Positions 1 through 11,590 of a stretch of DNA of 64,000 nt are shown in pieces. Source of the stretch: Plectrocnemia conspersa (taxonomy: Eukaryota; Arthropoda; Insecta; Trichoptera; Polycentropodidae). The stretch covers positions 310,001-374,000 of the forward strand of contig VTFK01000175.1 of assembly GCA_009617715.1 (NCBI GenBank), written 5' to 3'. Numbering within the stretch: position 1 is the first letter of the stretch; each line of letters begins with the position of its first letter. A program made the position numbers and the translations under genes. The notes beneath the pieces were generated by a model. That model worked only from the letters and a program-made list of their open reading frames with translations. It made no database searches and had not been told where the DNA came from.

Positions 1-1784
1 TTTTTAATTTTATTCCGGTTTCATCGAATGTAAGGAGCATCCAAGACGTTATCGTCGTCTTTAACAAGCACTCCAGCCACTTATCGATCACGACGGCTTT
101 CCTGATCATCATGAAGCGTCCGCCCCCGCTTCCGGACCTTGGCACACGCTGCGGGCCTCGGAGAGCGGGCACGCGACTATTTTAATCAATTGGCTTCAAG
201 AAGTCAGCACCGGCGGCAAGTGAGGCCCTCGACCTTAACTACTGGAACCCAATAAACGGTTCACGAATTGACCAACCGCACTCAGGTCATAGAGCCACTA
301 CACGTCTCTCCCTCGTAAATAAATCGTAGTATTTAATTAGCGTAAACTTGACGCAGGAAATTCCTTCGGTCGCGTAACGAATAAGCGTAATTTAACTTCC
401 TCCGTAGAGGACGCGCGACAAAAGGTCAGTTATCTGGCTAATTGTCGCCGACCCTTTCTTTGTTCTGCTTTGAGGAAGAGACGGTTGTCTTTTATATTTT
501 TTTAATTTGATTTTATGTAACCGACGTGGTCGCTCGTCCGATTCGATGCACCTTAACCGTTACGTTTATCAAGGACTCTGAAGGTTGATTATTCTCAGTC
601 ACCCCACCGGAACGGAAGCGATACCCTGTAATTTTAACCCCTTCGACAAAAGTGTAAGTGATTTGTAGTCAATGTTAAAATGCTCAAGATTGAGAATTAC
701 ATTTAAATATATTTTACGAATTGTAAATTACTATGAAGATGCAAGTTTATCTATGATAATCGAATTTTAGTAATTAGGGTTGAGGATTAAACACAATAAA
801 TAAAATAAGTAGAAACGCCCTGAATTTATCAACTGATATTTACCATTACTATTACCAATTAACATTTCTTTATTGTGTTCATATATGTATAGGGCTTAGC
901 AGCTTAACACCAATACTACAATAACTAAAATGGAAAAAAACAGCAACTAAATGAGTCATTTCGACAGCAGTAATAATTAAAATAGAACTTCGTACTTATT
1001 TAAAGTTTGAAACAATTAATGTTGTATTATTTTTTAAATTAAAATAAATAGTATTGTTATTTTTTACGGTTTGTAACTTATGTCGGCCGATTATCGAAAA
1101 AATATTTTACCCCAAGGGGGGTTCCTCAAGAGTCTAGAAATTTCAGTATCGGATTTCGGAACGTTTTCGAGAATCACGATCGCGTCCTCATTTGATACCC
1201 GACGACGTTCGCACTAGCCTAATCGCCTATAGCTATCGCCATCCGCTTTTTTTTTCATACGCTGGCATTACAGATGGATCTATTTAATGTCAGCTACAAG
1301 GAGCTGGTCCAATTCGTATCAATTAATTTTAATATGATTTTTCCTCTTTCTTACCATGTATTATTTTTTATATTTGTTTTATTTATTATAAAAATACAAT
1401 GCATTATTTTTTGACCTTCGTGACGCATTGGGGTAACATGTTAAGTCACGATGATCTTAATTTAATTTCAATAAATAGATATATGATCCTGAATTTATTA
1501 TGCAAACTATATTTTTTCGACTCTTCTTATTTTTTTTAAATATTCTTTCTTCACAACTTTTAAATATTTGCAAGACTGATAATCCAAAAAGGTGAATTCA
1601 ATTACTTTTTTAATAAAACGTTACACTAAACTAAGTTTCGTATGATCTTTCAAATTAAAAGTTTAGAATAACTCTTGCCTTGGAGTTTTGAGTTGATTAT
1701 AAAAATATACTACTTCACAATTAATACTATTCATAGACTGCTGTTAAACGTAACCTGTTAGTTTACAATGGTAGATTTACAATA
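1..1784. other. Gene-free stretch with a GC-richer patch at 1-480
   Basis: No frame with coding character and no repeat termini are visible. Bases 1-480 are clearly richer in GC than the surroundings and contain no long open frame. Such islands in AT-rich insect DNA are often conserved regulatory sequence, but nothing here proves it. The rest is plain AT-rich sequence. Confidence 0.4.
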
Positions 1785-3545
1785 CACCCATACCTCGCTT
1801 TACGGCCTAGATACGTTCCACGAAACTTGGCCGCTAAGCGAAAAGCCGTATAACGAATCAATTATTCTAATACAAATTCATACAAATTCAATATGATCGG
1901 TTCCATATTTGTTAAAAATGTAACATGGTTTATCATTTAAAATGAATTTTATCTTTTTATTTCATTTAAATCAAAATACATACATAACAAGTACATACAT
2001 TTGTACATAAAATAATAACAGACTCCAAAAACCAACAATAATCCATAAACAAAAATGAAACAACTTCATGTTACATAAAATATGTGTATGAATACATACA
2101 TAATTTTTTTTTAAATGGCTTTAATCTGAAGACGATAAAGAAATGGTAACCTTCAGATCACTGTCGTTCTCATTTTTCGCTGGTAAGGATGGGCCTGGCT
2201 TGAAAAAATTGCCCAACGATGTTTGTCTTGCCTTTTTGTCTCTTTCGTTCTTCAGTGATTAATAACAGCTAATGGCTGAGTTAATTCCTCGAGAAACTTT
2301 AGCACTACGTTTGACGTCAAGATCGTTTTCAAGGAAGATGTGTATTCCTTGTTCGAAATAGGAAAAAGCTTTTGAGAATTTTTTTGATGTTAGCTGTTTG
2401 AATACAACAGGCTCTGTCTCTTCATCAAATGCCGGTTCTACTTGCAATTGAATGGGTTCCTTATATGAAAGGGTTTCCCTATCAGCTTCAAGTAGATTAA
2501 GCACATCACGTTCGTTCAAACCTTCAAAGCCGAGATCATGTGCTAGATCCAAAATGTTTTGCCTAATTTCAGGAAGGCAATTAACTTCCGCATCAGTACT
2601 TTTTACACATTCTGGCCATATTTTCTCCAAACATGGTTCATTGTTGTTAATTTTAATTCCTTCCACGATTCACTGATGCTGTCAACAGCATCCTTGATGT
2701 TATAGTTTTTCCAAAATGTTTTAATTGAAGATTTACCATCGGTTTCCCTTATAAGTTGTCGGAAAGTTCGGCGTAGGTAATATGCCTTAAAAGTGGCTAT
2801 TGCACCCTGATCCATTGGTTGGATCAGAGCTGTTGTATTTTTCGGAAGGTACTCAATCATGACATCTTCAGATAGTTCGGATAAATTAGTAGAATGCCAT
2901 GGTGCATTATCCAAAATTAGCCAAGCCTTGTTGCTTAAGTTATTGTCTCGCAAATATTTTTTCACTTCTGTGCAAAAGTGATTTTTGAACCAATCCTCTA
3001 AAGTAGCTTTAGTCATCCAAGCTTTCTTGTTGGATCTCCATATGAGAGGTAATTGATTTTTATTTAGTCCTTTAAGAGGCCTTGGATTTTCGGACAAATA
3101 TATTAAAAGTGGTTTTAGCTTAAAATCACCCGCGGCATTTGCACCAAGTAGCAAAGTTAATCGTTCTTTAGACACCTTATAACCAGGCGCAGATTTTTCG
3201 GTTTTTGAAATGTACGTGCAATCAGGCATTCGCTTTCAATAAAGCCCTGTTTCGTCTACGTTAAGCACTTGTTCAGGTTTATGACCCCTCTTTCAAAAAT
3301 TCCCTTTAAAATGTTGGGATATTCCTTAGATGCGGCCTCATCGGCGCTAGCTGCTTCACCTTTCATTTTAAAATTATGCAAATTAAATCTATTTTTAAAT
3401 TTTTTTTAAAATCGACATCGAAAAAAAGTTTTTTTGCCGTTATAGCGAAACATTTTAGGCCGTATATCGAAAACGTGCCTTAATTGAAGAGGGCCGTTAT
3501 AGCGAAAAGCCGTATAAAGAGCGGCCGTATAGCGAGGTATGGGTG
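1785..3545 (-). mobile_element. Tigger/pogo-type DNA transposon, inactivated and internally deleted
   Basis: The ends are inverted repeats: CACCCATACCTCGCT at 1785 and its complement at 3531-3545. They continue as TTACGGCC on the left and TATACGGCC read inward on the right, so one mismatch in about 24 bases. A TA dinucleotide flanks each side (1783-1784 and 3546-3547), the expected Tc1/mariner/pogo target duplication. Sub-terminal copies of GCGAAAAGCCGTATAA lie inside both ends. The transposase gene is on the minus strand. At about 1.76 kb the element is short for a full Tigger, because most of the N-terminal DNA-binding region is missing. The ends are much better preserved than the gene, so the copy could still have been moved in trans. 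Confidence 0.9.
2259..3420 (-). pseudogene. Tigger transposase pseudogene (DDE endonuclease, jerky/CENP-B-related)
   Basis: Read on the minus strand, the remnant begins near 3415 with RFNLHNF and GEAASADEAAS, the typical end of the Tigger N-terminal helix-turn-helix region. It continues with KPEQVLNVDETGLY (first catalytic Asp, DET), then LILDNAPWH (second Asp) and IQPMDQGAIATFKAYY (third Asp), and finally a C-terminal tail containing IWPECV. Three lesions are visible. A frameshift lies near 3285-3290. A TGA stop at 3236-3238 stands where the family has Trp, just after the DET motif. A one-base loss in an A-run near 2622-2628 separates HVWRK from IWPECV. The CENP-B-like DNA-binding domain upstream of 3420 is gone. 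No functional protein is expected. Family identity is from motif recognition and is firm. Confidence 0.92.
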
Positions 3546-3547
3546 TA

Positions 3548-4850
3548 ATACCTAATAATATCGATGGTGTCAATCGGCCAAATACACAATTATAAAATTT
3601 ACAGGAAAGACAAAACTGTGTGTATGTACAGTTATGAGATTTTCATAGCATATGTATCAAAATGGCATTATTAATAATTTTTATCCAAAACTTAAGTTAA
3701 CTAATTTACATTTAAAGACATTGATTTAAAATATCCCGTAGCGTTTGTTTATATTATTTTTTAGTTCGAAGGTTGTATGTACATTAAAAAGTTCGTCGCT
3801 CGAAGGGTTATCAACGAATTCGCATCGGATATCGTGCGCGATAAATCACAATTTAAATGCGAAGATTGGAGCTAACCGTTTGGTAATGAACAGAATTAAC
3901 CATCCTATGACATCCATACAACACGGTTCCGAGAACCAACGGGCACAAAGAGCGCCAAGCCCACGCGCAATATCTAACCAAAGGTTTTGATTAACTGCGT
4001 CCAAGTCATGTATGCAAGAGAGCGAATGGTTAGTTTCAATAATTGCGACCCACAACGTTCTCACTGTTCGCCGTCGGACGGGGTTGAGGGAAAAACATAT
4101 CCATACGCGCGGAGTGGTTGTCAAGTGGTAGCAGAACACCGACTATGACGGTGGGAAACAAATCTGAGCTTTAACTGTCGAGTTAACTGACGTAAAACAT
4201 TGCTAGTCGACGATAACGCTTCCGATGGTGTCAATGACGTTAACAATATCGCTACACATGTAAAAGGGCGGTGCATTTAGATCGGTGGCTCAGTTAAAAG
4301 TAGCCCGTTTCAAGTTTAAAGTTAAACAGTTTTAGGATAAACATTTTTTAAAGCATATGGTATGGATAAATTTGAGTCTGCTTACCTTAAATCAATATCA
4401 AAGTTATGCATATATATGCTGTTATTTTTATTTAAATATTAAAACAATAATTTAACAGCAAATAAAGACATATCCAAAATTAAAATACAATCATTTTAGA
4501 ATGTTATTCCATAACTTTCATTATATTAAATACAATATTGATGAATAAATACGAAAAGATAGAGATGTGTCAAGAGAATCTAAGTGTCACATTTACATAT
4601 GTTAAGCTTACCTGAAAACCTATCCAATTAATTTTGTGGCAAATATATGATGACAAGGCAAGAGCATAAGTATTAATTAACATAAAAGTGGTATCGATAT
4701 ATTTAGACTTATATCTAAGTATAGGTTTAACTCACACAGTTAAAGAACTATAGTAAATATTCAAGAATATGGTAAATATTGATCTTAATTCTTCTACACG
4801 TTGAGTTGGAGAAAGAACTATTCATTTCTGTTTAAATAATTGTCTTCTTC
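3548..4850. other. Gene-free stretch
   Basis: No convincing gene. Bases 3745-4330 are richer in GC than the flanks and have overlapping short open frames on both strands, but none has family motifs or a splice-bounded structure. The remainder is AT-rich with no repeat I could recognise. Confidence 0.35.
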
Positions 4851-4859
4851 CTTATAATA

Positions 4860-5660
4860 AGAAAGGGCAACAATTAAATGATCAGAATTTAAATCAACGT
4901 TGAACGCATACGGTCAGAATAAAATTATAGCATGATCAGAAATAAAATATAGGACGATCAGAATTAAAATAATAAATGATCATAATTTATTATATTATTC
5001 AGGGTTAGAATAAAAATAGCATACAAAGTAGGTCGGAACAAAAATATAGGAGGATCAGAATTAAATCATGAGAATTAAAAAAAATTATAACATTTATAAA
5101 TATAAATCGGCAGTAAATTATTTATTTATTTTAAAATATCTCACTAGCACCTAAACTGTTACATGTTAGGTGCGAGGAGCGGTAGCGAGCGAGCGTTGTT
5201 CAGAACAGTGAACACCCCATGAATAACTCAACGAATATATTTAATTGTATGTAGGACGCAAAGGTATTTAGAGCGACGAACGAAGCGGGAATAACAACAG
5301 AGCGGGGGCGGAGAGCACGCTTGGGTTTTTGTGTTAACATCTGACAATGTTGCGGGATCAACCAAACAAGTTCGCCCTAAAACACATTGATAATGACCCA
5401 TGTAATTTTATGGTAACCATCTGTCAATATACAACTGATATTGAGCATAAAATGCAGATCATATAATATAAATATTGGCTATTCTTTATAAATTCAGACC
5501 AATGAACTCTAATAAAAAAAATGATCCTGACCATCTGTCAAAATAATTCCTACCGTTTAATATAAATTCTGACCAGTCCAATTTTAATTCTAACCATTAA
5601 ATATAAATTCTGGCCATCTATTATTTATTCTGGCAACTTATATCCTGACCAATGTTTTTA
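4860..5660. repeat. Inverted arrays of a ~20-25 bp repeat around a central segment (fold-back-like)
   Basis: From about 4875 to 5075 the motif GATCAGAATTAAAATA recurs in degenerate form roughly eight times (for example CGGTCAGAATAAAATTATA and GGTCGGAACAAAAATATAGG). From about 5450 to 5660 its complement recurs (TATAAATTCTGACCA, TTAATTCTAACCA, TATAAATTCTGGCCA and similar). The arrays therefore face each other and could fold into a long imperfect hairpin. The ~370-bp centre contains GTTCAGAACAGTGAACAC, which is shared with 7174-7191. This resembles the architecture of fold-back elements. No coding sequence is present. Confidence 0.7.
5195..5256 (+). repeat. Short dispersed repeat (GTTCAGAACAGTGAACAC block), copy 1
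   Basis: The block GTTGTTCAGAACAGTGAAC followed by CATGAATA, CAACGAAT, TATTTAATT and TATGTAGG is found again at 7171-7235 in the same orientation. A shorter piece (GTGAACACC, TATGAATAAC) recurs near 25880-25900. The core TTCAGAACAGTGAA is partly palindromic. It lies in the centre of the inverted array here and at the edge of an F1 copy at 7.2 kb, so it is probably part of the same repeat system. Confidence 0.65.
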
Positions 5661-5689
5661 AGATTAAAAAAAACACAGGTAAATAGAAC

Positions 5690-6340
5690 GTAAACAACAG
5701 TGTATATGTTTATTACCAGTGAAAATATATTTTCACTGTCATTTCAGTGAAATCATATCAGAATACATTTTCACCGGTAAATATATGTAGTGAACATATA
5801 ATTTATCTGACAGGTGCTAGTGAAATTATATGCTGCCGTAATTCATCTGACAAACGTAAAATGTATATAAAAAAAAAGCAACGCCACTTGTTAAATCCAT
5901 AACACCTGTAAAAATAGTAGTAAGACGACCTGTTAAGGCCAAAATGATCTGAATAAAAACAGTTTTACTGACATTAACACCAGAAATGATAAATCATACA
6001 TTTCGATACATTTTAAGTAGCCTAATTAGTGAAATTATGTATACTAGTAAAAATATAACTTCACTGTAACAGTTGCGAAACGTATATTTGCTGTGCAAAC
6101 CCAAATTTAGCCCAAACTAATTAACTAAACCCAACTTGACTTAATGAAAGTTCAAAATCTAATGTGTTTCATAGACATTTAAGGGTAGCATATAATTTCA
6201 CTAACGCTTATCAGTTAAATTATATTTTCAGTTAGTAGAAAATGTATTCGGATATGATTTTACTGAAATTCCAGTGAAAATATAATTTCACCGAAAAATA
6301 CGCATTCACTGTAACATATAGATGAAATTAAATAGTTGAA
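5690..6340. repeat. F1 fold-back repeat, copy 1 (symmetrical form)
   Basis: Both flanks are built from short palindromic units such as AGTGAAAATATATTTTCACT (5719-5738). Between them lies CAGTTGCGAAACGTATATTTG, then a block resembling CAAACCCAAACCTAACC and AAACCCAACTTGACTTAATG, then the complement of the same modules (TTTCATAGACATTTAAGGG, TAGCATATAATTTCACTAA). The order is arm, internal modules, inverted internal module, inverted arm. The same modules recur at 7.3, 11.4, 33.5, 55.4 and 61.0 kb. No open frame is associated. Confidence 0.7.
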
Positions 6341-7165
6341 CTTAATGATTTTTACAGACCTAAATTGATATGAAACGTAAAAAACATTTGAAAAATTTCT
6401 TTACACTAAGAAATCAGCGAAGGCGTCTCGCCTTAATAGGATCAATCATTATCACCACCTCAAAGGTCAGATAGGTACATAGGACGTCCGTTTAATTCCT
6501 CCCACATATATCTCTTTTTAAGCAATTACTTCAGAAACAGGCCATCGAATCCAATTTGTACCAATCGTACCAAATCGTGGGGATGCGGTGTCAATTATTA
6601 TACCAAAAAGCCCTGCGTGCTTGAATTACCGTTTCCTGCCCGCCCTTCGGCGACGAATGACGAAAACAGACAAAAAGATGGCTTATCTTAATTCGAGATC
6701 GACGAATCAACAGTGTGTAATAGTAAAATCTCCGAAATAGTAGAAAATAGCATTAAAAGAAGCCGACTAACGTGTCTGGTGTCGAATTAACGAATTATAC
6801 AATAGGCGCTGCGAGATGTCATAATACTAGGTTTAAAAAAAGTTCATTGCTATAATTGTCGTTTGTAATATTTTAGGGTAGCTTAATTATATAACTCAGA
6901 ATATTTAACATGTTTTAAAAAATATTTACATTCATATCTGGAAAACAGTAAAAAATATATATGTATGTTATTATTATAGTATTACTCCATCATTATGATA
7001 CGTGAATAGTATTTATACTGACTTATGTATGAAAAAATAAACAAACTTAACGTGTAGGTTAAAACATAACGGGTTCAGAATGAATCGGAGCAAACAAAAA
7101 AAACGTCGCAGATATACCCATATAACGATATGCAAGGTGTCGTGGCGGAGTGCAGATGAAGATGA
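6341..7165. other. Gene-free stretch
   Basis: Nothing recognisable. Bases 6415-6690 are GC-richer than the flanks and carry no coding frame. The rest is AT-rich. Confidence 0.35.
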
Positions 7166-7170
7166 GATCA

Positions 7171-7600
7171 CGTTGTTCAGAACAGTGAACACTACATGAA
7201 TATATTTCAACGAATCTATTTAATTATATGTAGGCCTATTTTTCCTTGAGATGAGTTGGCTTAGTTTGTATTTTGGATTTGACCTAATGAAAATTCTAAA
7301 ACTATAATTAGTTTTACAACTTTTAATAGAGTAGGTTTGAGTTAGAACAACAAATGGACGTTTCGCAACTGTCATATTGAGTTTCATAGTCATTTTAGAG
7401 CGGCATATAATTTCACTAGCGCCTTAAAATATATTTTCACTAGTAGAAATATATTTGGATTTCACTAGTGAAAATATATCTTTACTGAAAAATACACATT
7501 CACTACATCGCCTACCAGATAAATTATATTTTCACTATTAAAAATATATATCTACCGGTGAAAATGTATTCCGATATGATTTCACTATAATAATGTATTT
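7171..7600 (-). repeat. F1 fold-back repeat, copy 2 (reverse orientation, partial)
   Basis: The copy begins with the GTTGTTCAGAACAGTGAAC block. It then has GGATTTGACCTAATGAAAAT, a TTCTAAAACTATAATTAG palindrome-like segment, GGACGTTTCGCAACTGTCA and GAGCGGCATATAATTTCACT, and ends in arm units with GTGAAAATATAT and TTTTCACTAG. The order is the reverse of that at 33.5 and 61.0 kb. The terminal hairpin module is missing. Confidence 0.7.
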
Positions 7601-8560
7601 AAAAAAATATTTTCGGGATATTTTTAGATTTTCTTAAAGTGATAACCTAAAAATTTGGTTTAGTATCAGGGATGTCATTTCATCTATTTCATTAAGATTC
7701 ATATTATTTAATTAAATAACATGCATTTTTCTGCCCAAATTCAAGAGTGGGCAAATGCACCCCTGCCTGAAGCCCTATTGTAAAAATAACATATTTGATG
7801 AAATAACAAACTGTGTTTTCCATTACTGTTTTCATACAATTTTTTTTTTATAAATATACTGAAACTTTGTTTATGTACGGATAATAACGGAGAAAGCCTG
7901 CCATAGGTTCGAAATCCCTCATCTAAGGTTGCTTACCCTTTTGGCACGGCTGTGCATACCTATATTATACAAAGCATATTGTATATCCTTTCTCTCTATA
8001 TATAAATAGTACATACATATTAATTAAAAATATAACCCATATGTCGAAGAGTCAACATTCGTTTGAACTAATAATGTACAATATAAACTAGCGTTTCCTG
8101 CAAAACTACTATTTGCATAAATCCTAAAATATCTACGAATGCAACAAGAAGCACTTATCAAATAAGCTCTCATATGTTACACAAGTTTTATTGTTCAAAA
8201 TTATTTCTTTAAACGAAATCATAAGCACGTTCTCGTCATTTACTCGCCGACAGTAGTAAATATACATAATTCAACTCAAAGTCACACATGATTATCGGAT
8301 TAAGCTACGTTGATTCATCCCGCTAAAATCCAGGCGCGGTCACGAATAATTACGCACGTAGCTTATATGGAAAAATGACAAAACATAATTAACCCCGACA
8401 CCGTAACAACCGCACTGCACCAGACCAAGCAGAGTCTAGTTGACTAATTAAAATTGATTAAAAGCGCGTCAAGCACAAGACTCTAAAACGGCATGTGGGC
8501 GATGGTGCCAACCAATTAACACCGTAACCGATTTTACAGTTTTGTGAAATAATAGTATGC
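7601..8560. other. Gene-free stretch
   Basis: AT-rich sequence with no coding frame or terminal repeats that I can recognise. Bases 8220-8530 are slightly GC-richer. Confidence 0.35.
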
Positions 8561-8564
8561 GCCG

Positions 8565-8875
8565 ACTAGGGATTCTGTGTCGAGACAACCCGGGAATTTA
8601 TTCCCGAGAATTCTAAGATTTTTTGCTGTCTCGAGTCCCGGGAATTTAAAAATTAATAACCCGGGACTCGAGACTTTCCGAAGTGCAATTTTACAAAAAT
8701 ATGTAAAGAGCGAATTTGATGTCGAGCTTAATTTATGTCTCGATATGAAGACAAGGTGGAACTCCTTATTACCCATGATCTCGAGATTTTGAAAGTTACG
8801 AAATTGCATTAGAAAATCATTAATTGATCTTGGCATCGGCCAAATTTGGAATGAATCGAACATTCACGTATTGGA
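8565..8875 (+). pseudogene. hAT transposase fragment (ZBED4-like) with adjacent terminal-type sequence
   Basis: Bases 8566-8660 contain ACTAGGGATTC followed by repeated CCCGGGAATT and GGGACTCGAGAC motifs, characteristic of termini of one insect hAT group. A related end is at 14745-14810. Directly after, on the + strand, the frame reads LQKYVKSEFDVELNLCLDMK, then TRWNSLLPMISRF, a stop codon, and KLRNCIRKSLIDLG. This matches the block before the catalytic region in ZBED4-like hAT transposases, where the LxLDxxTRWNSxxPMI motif is typical. The stop after ISRF and the lack of the rest of the protein make it a short dead remnant, with terminal sequence fused to an internal piece. Confidence 0.8.
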
Positions 8876-8879
8876 ATCA

Positions 8880-10075
8880 ACTATATACATACGAATATGA
8901 GTAAAATCCTAGTTTTACACTTAGGGGCGATACTAGGTAGCACTAATTTCCTAATATAATCGTTTTTAACACGAACAATTCTACAATTTATGTCTTCATC
9001 ATTCACACTGCATCTACCATTTACAGTTTATTATGACAGATAACGCCGGGACGCTAGTTGTCTACCCTATTATCATGAGAGAACTATAATTTATAACGCG
9101 TGCAGGGGCGTATACATACATTAATATTTTTCGACTGTAGACGAATGTCATTATTTCTTTTTAAATACACGAATTATTTTCTTCATTGAAGAAAGGTCCA
9201 GCGGAAGGACCTTTCATTTTTACCAATTGTTCTGGTCGATCTCGCAACGATCGACAAGGATGCTGTCGTTTGTTAAGCGGCCGGATGCATAATTACTATG
9301 AATTAATTTTAATTAGCTCGTTCGGAATTAGCGTACGCAACGGAACGGAAATCAACATGAACGATTGCCCATACCGTAAATATAATTAATGAAAAATTAA
9401 CTCAAATTATTACGATCGTAGGGGTTCTTTGTCCAAATCTCAGTTCAACTGTAACTCAGTAGCAAAGGACTTTACAGTTAACAGCAACTCCGTCGTCTAT
9501 CTAAATCCATTTATATTTATTTTTAGTGCCAATCATCAGCTGAAGTATTTATTTTAATATTTAAAAATATCACAACACTATCGACGTCTTGAGAACAATT
9601 TTGATAAGCGCCACTTACGTTTTGTTTTTGCGATTTAAAAAATACTATCATCGTAAACATGAGTTTAGTGCGGGGGAAATCATTTTAACATGGCATAGGT
9701 CAATATCATTATTTTATATATGTATATACATATATACGAAACCGTAACGTATGCGTTATGAAACGTGTAGAACATGATAAAGGTTGATAAATATTTTTAA
9801 TTTTATGTTAACGTGTTAAAAACAATATACTTAAATAAAAAGAGACGCGCGATAAAAGGTTGTACGCTGCTGAACGTGCTTAGTTCATTGAAATTGAACC
9901 GGAAAACACGCTAGCTAGTTAAATTGAAACTGACACATGTAAATCAATTATTGACATCTAGTTATTGGTTCCGATATACAAATCAAATAATGGTATTATC
10001 GTATGGCTTTAAAATATTCCAAACTTTTTCTATCCAGTAATCGGATTAGTATTTAAATGGAAATGGCTTCTAATT
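8880..10075. other. Gene-free stretch
   Basis: No gene seen. It contains one compact hairpin near 9192 (listed separately) and a GC-richer patch at 9185-9380. It is otherwise AT-rich. Confidence 0.35.
9190..9214. other. Compact perfect hairpin
   Basis: GAAAGGTCC and GGACCTTTC form a perfect 9-bp stem with a 6- or 7-base loop, followed by a short T-run. In a nuclear eukaryotic genome this is not a terminator. It may be chance or part of an old element. Confidence 0.4.
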
Positions 10076-10076
10076 A

Positions 10077-10945
10077 TGGTTCTCAATTATTTGTATTTTG
10101 CAAATATGCGAATATTAAATAAAAAATGGAGGAAGTATTCGAAAATATTCGTAACTTTTTTGTCGGTTTTTACCGATGTTAATTTATTTAACCAATAACC
10201 AATAGTGCAAAAAAGTCAATTAATTGACTGTAAAATATTATTTAATTAAAAAAATGTTATTAATAATTATTGTAATTAATCATAAATTACTTTCACAATT
10301 GTTAAAGTTTTTGAATTTTATAAAATATGTCAAAGCGAAAATGCTTAATTTATTATTAGTCATTTCAGCGTTTTAAAATCACATGAATTAAGATCAGTTT
10401 CGATTGAATTAATTCAGCAAAATTTATGGAACATTTTTAATACATCTTTTTAGCAAATTTATTGTAATATATTCAATAGCTATTAACGTTTTAAAAGAAT
10501 TGTAGTATCGTCGTTTTTTTGGGCAAATTTGCATATAAATTAAATAACTAAAAATAAATTTACCGAGATCGAATTATTTAATTGATTAAAATAAAACACG
10601 AACTTCATAAAAATTTGCGACGCACGCCTGTTTTAGAAATAAGCATCTCAAAAACAGGCGTGCATCGTAATATTTTGTTTCGTTCAACGAACGAATTCTG
10701 CGAATTTCCGTCGTAGTAGACACGGATGATCAACATTTTATTCAAAAATGTTTTTCGAATGCATAAAAGCATTTTTCTGTTGAAAAGGACCATGAATTTT
10801 AGAGCGGCATTAGTCACTCGGGTATATTGAGAGAGAAAACGCCTACCTGTGTTGCTCAAGTATACAGATTTTTTAAATTTAATTCGAGATAGTATGAACG
10901 AATATTGCTGAAAATCGGGCGAATATTTGGAATAATTAAATATTT
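10077..10945. repeat. 0.9-kb dispersed repeat, copy 1 (paired with 42925-43815)
   Basis: This stretch aligns by eye with 42925-43815 in the same orientation. Shared blocks include AAAATATTATTTAATTAAAA, TTGAATTTTATA, TTGAATTAATTCAGCAAAAT, TTGCGACGCAC, TTCAACGAACGAATTCTGCG, TAGTCACTCG, TTGCTCAAGTATACA and GAAAATCGGGCGAATATT. The left end here (GGTTCTCAATTA) resembles the complement of the right end of the other copy (ATTGAGAACC), suggesting terminal inverted repeats beginning GGTTCTCAAT. I do not recognise the family. No intact gene is present. Confidence 0.75.
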
Positions 10946-11300
10946 TATTTGGAACACTACTACTAAAAATTTCATATTAAGTAACAATTTTTTTTAAATT
11001 AAATAAATAAACACGTTGGTTTAGTTGGTAGTAATGATTTTAATTAGGCAATTAAAATCATATAAATCAGAAAAAAATTGTGCGCAGCCTAATAAAATGC
11101 ACACATCTTAAGGAAAATAGCAGTTTATTTATTAACAAAACATGTTTGCGTTATTCAGTAAAAAAAATGTAGTTCATAAATATAATATCTCAGATGATTA
11201 CGTTTATAGTTTACAATGAAATCACAGTGGACGTGTATTACCAGTGAAGTTCTAAGACATACGGTTGATGCAGTAGGTGTATTTCCACATTATCGGATTC
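10946..11300. other. Gene-free AT-rich stretch
   Basis: Nothing recognisable between the 0.9-kb repeat and the next F1 copy. Confidence 0.35.
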
Positions 11301-11339
11301 AAAAAATTGTGACGTCACATGGTTCAACGAAATACTATA

Positions 11340-11590
11340 ATATTTCAAATAAATTAAAACCAAATGAAAGTTAAAAAAAGTCAAGTTAGGTTTTGTTAAT
11401 TCGTTTAATATGGGTTTGGGTTTGAACAGCAAATGAAGGTTTCGCAAAGCAAATTAAGTTTTATAGTCATTTAGAGCAGCATATATTTTGACTAGCACAT
11501 ATCAGTTAAATTATATTTGCGCTAGTAGAAAATATATATTTACCGGTGAAAATGTATTTGTATATGATTTCACTGAAAATATATCTTCTT
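11340..11590 (-). repeat. F1 fold-back repeat, copy 3 (reverse orientation, partial)
   Basis: It contains the modules GGGTTTGGGTTTGAACAGCA, AAGGTTTCGCAAAGC, TTTAGAGCAGCATAT and TATCAGTTAAATTATATT, then arm units GTAGAAAATATATATTTACC and GGTGAAAATG. The order is the same as at 7.3 kb. The terminal hairpin modules are absent. Confidence 0.68.

Noticed and set aside
4601..4690. Minus-strand exon ending at CAG|GTAAGC (peptide INTYALALSSYICHKINWIGF)
   Set aside because: The donor is perfect but the only start is a Met 24 codons upstream in AT-rich DNA with no acceptor; a chance GTAAG is expected many times in 64 kb.
5719..5740. CRISPR-like array in the repeated GTGAAAATATA units
   Set aside because: Units are variable, palindromic and irregularly spaced, with no constant-length spacers, and the DNA is eukaryotic.
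9190..9214. Rho-independent terminator
   Set aside because: Structure resembles one, but this is nuclear eukaryotic DNA without a bacterial gene upstream.
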